This document shows positions 8,741-12,626 of a stretch of 12,626 bases of DNA, one piece after another; the first letter of the stretch is position 1, and each line of letters opens with the position of its first letter. The notes below the pieces were generated by a model. That model was given only the letters and a program-made list of their open reading frames with translations. It was not told the DNA's origin and made no database searches. The stretch is from Euperipatoides rowelli (lineage: Eukaryota > Onychophora > Udeonychophora > Euonychophora > Peripatopsidae). Where the stretch lies: assembly GCA_003024985.2 (NCBI GenBank), contig PXIH01S0019270.1. One strand, given 5' to 3'. The translations under genes were made by a program, and so were the position numbers.

Positions 8741-9695
8741 TAATAATAATAAGTAAATCAAGAAATATCTGTCAGAAGACCAAAATAGGTTCAGTGCCAA
8801 CAAAGGAACTAGAGGTGGAATGATGGAATTGATCACCAGAGCACAAAAGATTTTAAGAGATCATCATACACTGTACATAGAATTTGTGGATTTTGAGAAA
8901 GCTTTTGACTGGGTTGATCATAAGAAATTGGTAAGTATATTGTACTAGATAATAATTGAAGGAAATGACTTAACAATTATAAGCAACCTGTACAAAAGAC
9001 AAACAACAAGCAGCATTAAGGATAAATAGTAATTACACTGATTGATTTGAAATAAACAGTGGTGTAAGACAAGGATGTTTGTGGTCTCCCTCATTTATCA
9101 ACATATATAGTGAATAAATCAATGATGAAGCACTACGTGACATTGACCACATAAAATAGGAATGAACTATAATATAATAATGTATGTTGAGGGCATTGCC
9201 ATTCTCATGGCAAGAAAGGCCTAATTAAAATGAGCATCACTAAAGATTAATATAATTTGAGCTCAATACATATTAAAAATCAATATAAGACAAAAACACT
9301 GGTGATTGGCAATAATGGAAACATTAAATGCAAGATCAAAATGAAAGGATAAATAGCAGAACAGGTGAAGGAATTTAGATATTTGGATAGCTTGATAATG
9401 GAAAATGGATGAACCACAGAATAATTCCAAACAAGGATAGAAATGGCAAAATCTGCATTTTGGAAACCAAAACTCCTTCTAAGAAGGGACATTAACAAAC
9501 ATTTTAAAATTGAAGATGTTAAATTTCTATGTTTGGTCAGTTTTCTTATATGGATGTGAGACTTGGACGTTAACTAAAGACTTGGAAAAGAAGATCAATG
9601 ATTTTGATATCTAGTGTGCAAGAAGATTGTTGAAAATAAAATGGACAGATATTATCAGAAATGAGGAAGTGTGGAAAAGATAAGGAGGTTGTTGT

Positions 9696-9708
9696 CACGT
9701 TCGCTGCG
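9696..9708 (+). repeat. Left terminal inverted repeat
   Basis: CACGTTCGCTGCG, matching the right end inverted at 12 of 13 positions; the single difference is G versus A at position 8. Confidence 0.8.
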
Positions 9709-9836
9709 GAAGCTAATTTGAAATACTCCGCTGTATGCAGAATATTTTTTATTATAAATGCATTTTAATATTATGATATCTTTATATAAATACTTAGTAT
9801 TAATCATTATGAAATGTGGTGTAGTTTTTAGGCTGC

Positions 9837-9869
9837 GTCTCAGATCTGAGTCAGCCGCGAATCCGAGTC
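9837..9869. repeat. Two degenerate palindromic boxes, left side
   Basis: 9837-9852 (gtctcagatctgagtc) and 9854-9869 (gccgcgaatccgagtc) are diverged versions of the 16-bp palindrome GACTCGNATNCGAGTC found near the right end. The first contains the perfect palindrome CTCAGATCTGAG. They lie about 140 bases from the left terminus. Confidence 0.6.
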
Positions 9870-9899
9870 ACAAATTTATGCATATTATTATGACAAAAA

Positions 9900-10369
9900 C
9901 TTATATTTTTTATCAGGAAATATAATATATAAACATAAATGTTTTCCAACAAACATATTTTTTTTAAGGTTGTTTATCTAAATCTTGCATTCTAATTTGC
10001 CCATATTTACTGTATGTCCATATAATGCATTATATGAAATATTTCAAAAACTATAACAGATAGAAAAAAAAACTTAAATAGTATTTTGTCTTCTATATTT
10101 TCTCAGCAATTACCCTATATAAAGAAAAAAAAATTCAACAAAGAGATTTTTTATTATTTTTTTTCTTCTAAATGTCACATTCTAATTAGCCCGTATTTAC
10201 AGTATGTCTGTATAATACATTATGTTAAATATTTTAAAATCTCTAACAGATAGAAAAAAACTTAAATAGTATTTTTTGTTCTATATTTTCTCATCAATTT
10301 TACTGTATAAAGAAACAAAAATTCCAACAAAGAGATTTTGTTTTATGATTCTATTTCTAATGTCAGCTA
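9900..10369. repeat. 190-bp tandem repeat inside the transposon
   Basis: Two full copies run 9977-10166 and 10167-10355, about 80% alike by eye; both start tctaaat and contain acagatagaaaaaaa and cttaaatagtatttt. A degenerate tail of a preceding copy (about 9900-9976, sharing ccaacaaa near its end) and a short start of a following copy (10356-10369) are also visible. It occupies about half of the 965-bp element. Confidence 0.85.
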
Positions 10370-10586
10370 TATATAAAAAAAAAAAAAGCCAGTTCATCTT
10401 ACATTTTTTGTGACTGTTTCTCTGCCATCAAAGATATAAATTTTTGGTTTTAATTTTTGAAATCTGCATTAAATTCTGATTTGAAAAATGTATAAGTTTA
10501 CTCATAAGTGTTTATAATATTTGTATTACACTACTTTAACACTGTTGCCCAATTCATATTTGCATTTTGAAGCTTTTAACACAGTG

Positions 10587-10644
10587 GACTCGTATTCGAG
10601 TCTTCAGCATATTGTGAAAGTTTGTGTTGACTCGGATTCGAGTC
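10587..10644. repeat. Two palindromic 16-bp boxes, right side
   Basis: GACTCGTATTCGAGTC (10587-10602) and GACTCGGATTCGAGTC (10629-10644) differ at one base and are each almost self-complementary. They contain CpGs in an AT-rich element. Subterminal palindromes of this kind are often transposase-binding sites; that role is inferred. Confidence 0.8.
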
Positions 10645-10647
10645 ATA

Positions 10648-10660
10648 CGCAGTGAACGTG
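10648..10660 (-). repeat. Right terminal inverted repeat
   Basis: CGCAGTGAACGTG; its complement is CACGTTCACTGCG. It lies four bases inside from the nearest palindromic box (10629-10644). Confidence 0.8.
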
Positions 10661-10922
10661 TTATAGCCTTTTGGAAGAAGTAAAAATGAGGAAACGGAAA
10701 TATGCCAGGCACATCTTGAGAGAATCTGCAAGAATTATACTAGTAACAACACTTGAAGAATGGATACAAAAGGAAACAAGAAGAGGAAGACCAAGGACAG
10801 AATGGTTGGATGAACTTAAAGGACTGGGCTAACATTAGGCAATTTTCTGTATTAATAAGAAGAGCTCAAGATAGAAATTTTTGGTGATCCATGAATGTGA
10901 ACCTCACCTCGGAGAACGCACC

Positions 10923-11186
10923 CGATGATGATGAGATATGTTTCACATGAATATTAATAATAATTATAACAATAACAATTATAACAATAACAATAATGAT
11001 TACGATAATGATAATGATAACAATTACAAAAACAATAACAATTATAAAAATAACAATAATGATTACGATAATGATAACGATAACAATAATGATTACGATA
11101 ATGATAACGATAACAATTACAATAACAATTACAATAACAATAACAATTACATTAACAACAATAACATAATAAAAATAATAGTGTGA
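10923..11186. repeat. LINE tail running into a compound NAY microsatellite
   Basis: GATGATGATGAG at the LINE end passes into about 250 bases made almost wholly of triplets with A in the middle and a pyrimidine third (AAT, AAC, GAT, GAC, TAT, TAC). A 30-base segment with gattacgataatgataacg is repeated near 11061-11080 and 11091-11110. The plus strand is therefore open as an Asn/Asp/Tyr-rich frame and the minus strand as an Ile/Val-rich frame. Both are by-products of the repeat, not genes. Such tails commonly grow from LINE 3' ends. Confidence 0.92.
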
Positions 11187-11690
11187 AGAAATCAGCAAAG
11201 TGTCCAATGCTCCTAGCACAATTTTGAAGACACTCAGATATCCAGTGCACATGTGAAAACAAAAATCATTTTTTTTAAATTAAATTAAATTAAATTTCTG
11301 CCCTTTTACATTAATTTTTGGCTTTATCATGGTAACTATGAAAGCATAAATAAATCACAATGAATAAAATGAAAAATGAATAAATAAAAAAACAAAAACC
11401 TTTAAAATATTACAATTTCCCTGACATAGTAAATGCAAATAAAAAATTGCATTAACAAAATTTAATTTCAAGTTAAAATACACAAATTATTTATACCTAC
11501 CAGCATAAAAAATGAAAATTATAATTGTAAAATATTTGAAGTCCCAGAGATTTAATTAAGCTGGGTTTTAGTTCTGAAATAAATAATGATTCAAGTAAAT
11601 GTCTCTTTAATATATTAGTAAAATAAGCAAATTGTCTATGTATGAAAATATGTTTTTTTTATAAAATTTAAAGTATAAAAGTTTAAGATT
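11187..11690. other. AT-rich stretch with no supported gene
   Basis: Contains an AAATT pentamer repeat at about 11276-11297 and A/T runs. No coding motif was seen on either strand. Confidence 0.6.
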
Positions 11691-12190
11691 TCTATTGTCC
11701 CTCTCTTGACATAAAATTTGTTGTGAATCAATACCGATGATCAACTGAAGCTGCAGACCGCATCCAGCAAGAAGATATCCGGCTAAGTTTATTTTTCCCA
11801 AAGACTTAGAAATTTTTCACATCCAGTTATTCCAGCCAAGCGGCTTTCCACATATTAATACCGGCTAGGACTTAGAGCAATACAGTCCGCTGTCAATAGC
11901 CAGTTTATGGTAAAATTTATTCCTGGAAGATTCCGTCTTCGGCAGAAAATCTACCAACTTTGGACCAACTAAGACGATATCAGACAGTAGGAAGCGCAGC
12001 CCACATTTCTTCCTCAACATCTGTGAGATAAACCAGTTGAAACAGAGATTAGCCGAAGCTAGACTTGATGGTCCTCAACCACTACAAATCTTATTCACAA
12101 GCCTAAGAAATCTGAGGCCAGCTTACACCAGAGACCTATCATACTTTAATTGCTTAAGGACAAAATCCTCTACATAAGCAGCTGTAATCT
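11690..12190. other. Moderately GC-richer block of unknown origin
   Basis: G+C rises visibly against the flanks. One plus-strand frame is free of stops from 11914 to a TAA at 12175-12177 (87 codons) and includes NQLKQRLAEARLDGPQPLQI, but it has no ATG and no motif I recognise. A 64-codon minus-strand frame at 11607-11801 overlaps the left part. It could be a decayed transposon, an untranslated or coding exon, or simply a compositional patch. No inverted repeats or target duplications were found around it. Confidence 0.35.
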
Positions 12191-12337
12191 TAATTAAATT
12201 CTCCGAGAAGCAGTGCAAGTCCATGGCCAATGTTCTAATAATCTTTAAATTTTTTTGAATATTTACATCAACTTTAACCAAAATAAACTTAATAACATTT
12301 CATTTCCTTTCTCATCTCCGTCTATCTACTCTTCAAG

Positions 12338-12397
12338 AATGGACATTGCAGCTCTTCAATGATGACATCAATTTGTAAATACAAGTCTGCAGCAGAC
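12338..12397 (+). other. Candidate 60-nt internal exon
   Basis: The 36 bases before 12336 are almost all pyrimidine with few exceptions and end in CAAG, a good 3' splice site. GTAAGT at 12398-12403 is a consensus donor. The 60 bases between are a multiple of three and stop-free in one frame only (20 codons, NGHCSSSMM start). A non-coding exon is equally possible. No neighbouring exon was recognised. Confidence 0.27.
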
Positions 12398-12626
12398 GTA
12401 AGTTATTTGAAAATATATCTTTTGTAGTTAAAGGAGATGTTGCCACTTAAAAATTGGTTTATGTCAATTGTTTTTATTTATTTTCATTTTAAATTGATTT
12501 CAAATTATTCCTAGATTCCCAGATAAGAAAGTTATTTTTTTTTAATATTTTATTAAAACTAAAGAATTGTACACATATTTACAGTTTTAAATACCTCAAA
12601 CTTAATTTAAGTTTGAGCTTACTATA
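12398..12626. other. AT-rich tail of the window, nothing assigned
   Basis: T runs and frequent stops. If the preceding 60-nt segment is an exon, this would be intron. Confidence 0.5.

Larger units (their letters stand above)
9696..10660. mobile_element. 965-bp non-autonomous inverted-repeat DNA transposon, inserted in the LINE
   Basis: CACGTTCGCTGCG at 9696-9708 and the complement of CGCAGTGAACGTG at 10648-10660 match at 12 of 13 bases, giving terminal inverted repeats. The flanking tetranucleotides TTGT (9692-9695) and TTAT (10661-10664) are a near-perfect 4-bp duplication. Element plus four bases is 969, a multiple of three, and the LINE frame continues in phase across it, which fixes the boundaries independently. 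No transposase frame is present, so this is a MITE-like passenger that would need a partner enzyme. The TT-rich 4-bp duplication hints at the piggyBac superfamily (TTAA targets), but neither copy is TTAA and the ends do not start CCC, so the superfamily is uncertain. Internally it has palindromic boxes and a 190-bp tandem repeat. Confidence 0.8.
8750..10937 (+). mobile_element. 5'-truncated RTE/CR1-like LINE, interrupted by another element
   Basis: The sequence starts inside the reverse transcriptase; the endonuclease and anything upstream are missing, as is common in LINE copies. Catalytic motif A reads FVDFEKAFDWVDH (Asp at 8889-8891). Block B reads GVRQGC from 9061. Motif C reads YVEG at 9183-9194 where YADD is expected. 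Downstream come EFRYLDSLIMENG, YGCETWTL (9549-9572), then the 965-bp insertion, then RKRKYARHILRE, RRGRPRTEWLDELK and VNLTSENAPDDD, ending in a GATGATGAT tail. These are characteristic of a large class of animal LINE reverse transcriptases. Frameshifts (for example 8889 to 9061, and near 9524) and many stops make it non-functional. Clade is judged by motif style only. Confidence 0.88.
8760..10937 (+). pseudogene. Reverse transcriptase of the second LINE, broken and split
   Basis: The part at 8760-9695 covers fingers, palm and thumb. The part at 10665-10937 covers the C-terminus with the RRGRPRTEWL motif. The protein would copy LINE RNA at a nicked target. Motif A keeps its Asp, but motif C lost both Asp residues (YVEG), so catalysis would be abolished even without the stops. 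The frame is the same on both sides of the insertion (YGCETWTL at 9549 and the Arg-rich segment at 10773 are a multiple of three apart). The original frame was therefore continuous before the insertion. Confidence 0.85.

Noticed and set aside
8932-8937. GTAAGT splice donor inside the second LINE
   Set aside because: It falls within recognisable reverse transcriptase coding sequence of a dead element; no matching acceptor or host exon.
9900-10369. A CRISPR-like array
   Set aside because: Units are 190 bp and tandem without constant short repeats and unique spacers, and the context is eukaryotic.
10938-11252. Asn/Asp-rich plus-strand protein and Ile/Val-rich minus-strand protein
   Set aside because: Both are direct products of a NAY-triplet microsatellite open on both strands.

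Overview
This window is AT-rich (roughly 30% G+C by eye) eukaryotic DNA, most likely from an invertebrate animal. It has long A and T runs, microsatellites and decayed non-LTR retrotransposons. I see no bacterial-style operons, no rRNA or functional tRNA gene, and no intact protein-coding gene. The retrotransposon families present are widespread in animals, so the phylum cannot be fixed from this sequence. Two bases are N (922 and 1384).

Layout. 1-1255 is AT-rich with nothing I can assign. 1256-1504 holds a GC-rich minus-strand retroposon inside a perfect 15-bp direct repeat; it contains a 30-bp tandem repeat, a strong hairpin, AATAAA and an A tail. 1505-3150 is unassigned apart from a poly(A)-like end and one small coding-like segment near 2222-2358. 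About 3150-7940 is a decayed L1/Tx1-like LINE. It has an ORF1 with zinc knuckles, then an ORF2 with endonuclease, reverse transcriptase and a C-terminal CCHC knuckle. A tRNA-derived SINE (about 4319-4642) sits between the two ORFs. 7940-8740 is AT-rich filler.

About 8750-10937 is a second, unrelated LINE of RTE/CR1-like type, truncated at its 5' end and with a broken catalytic motif. It is interrupted by a 965-bp inverted-repeat element (9696-10660) with no coding capacity. The LINE reading frame resumes in phase after the element plus a 4-bp near-duplication. The interrupting element carries CpG-rich 16-bp palindromic boxes and an internal 190-bp tandem repeat. The second LINE ends in a GAT-rich tail that runs into a long NAY-type microsatellite (10938-11186). 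After that come AT-rich DNA, a moderately GC-richer block (about 11690-12190), and a candidate 60-nt exon with good splice-site-like flanks (12338-12397).

The genes do not act together as a pathway. The window is best read as layered transposon history: two old LINEs, each later hit by a different younger element, plus a separate small retroposon. The most useful leads are the 965-bp element with its palindromic boxes, the SVA-like minus-strand retroposon, and the SINE in which a tRNA acceptor strand has two competing pairing partners.
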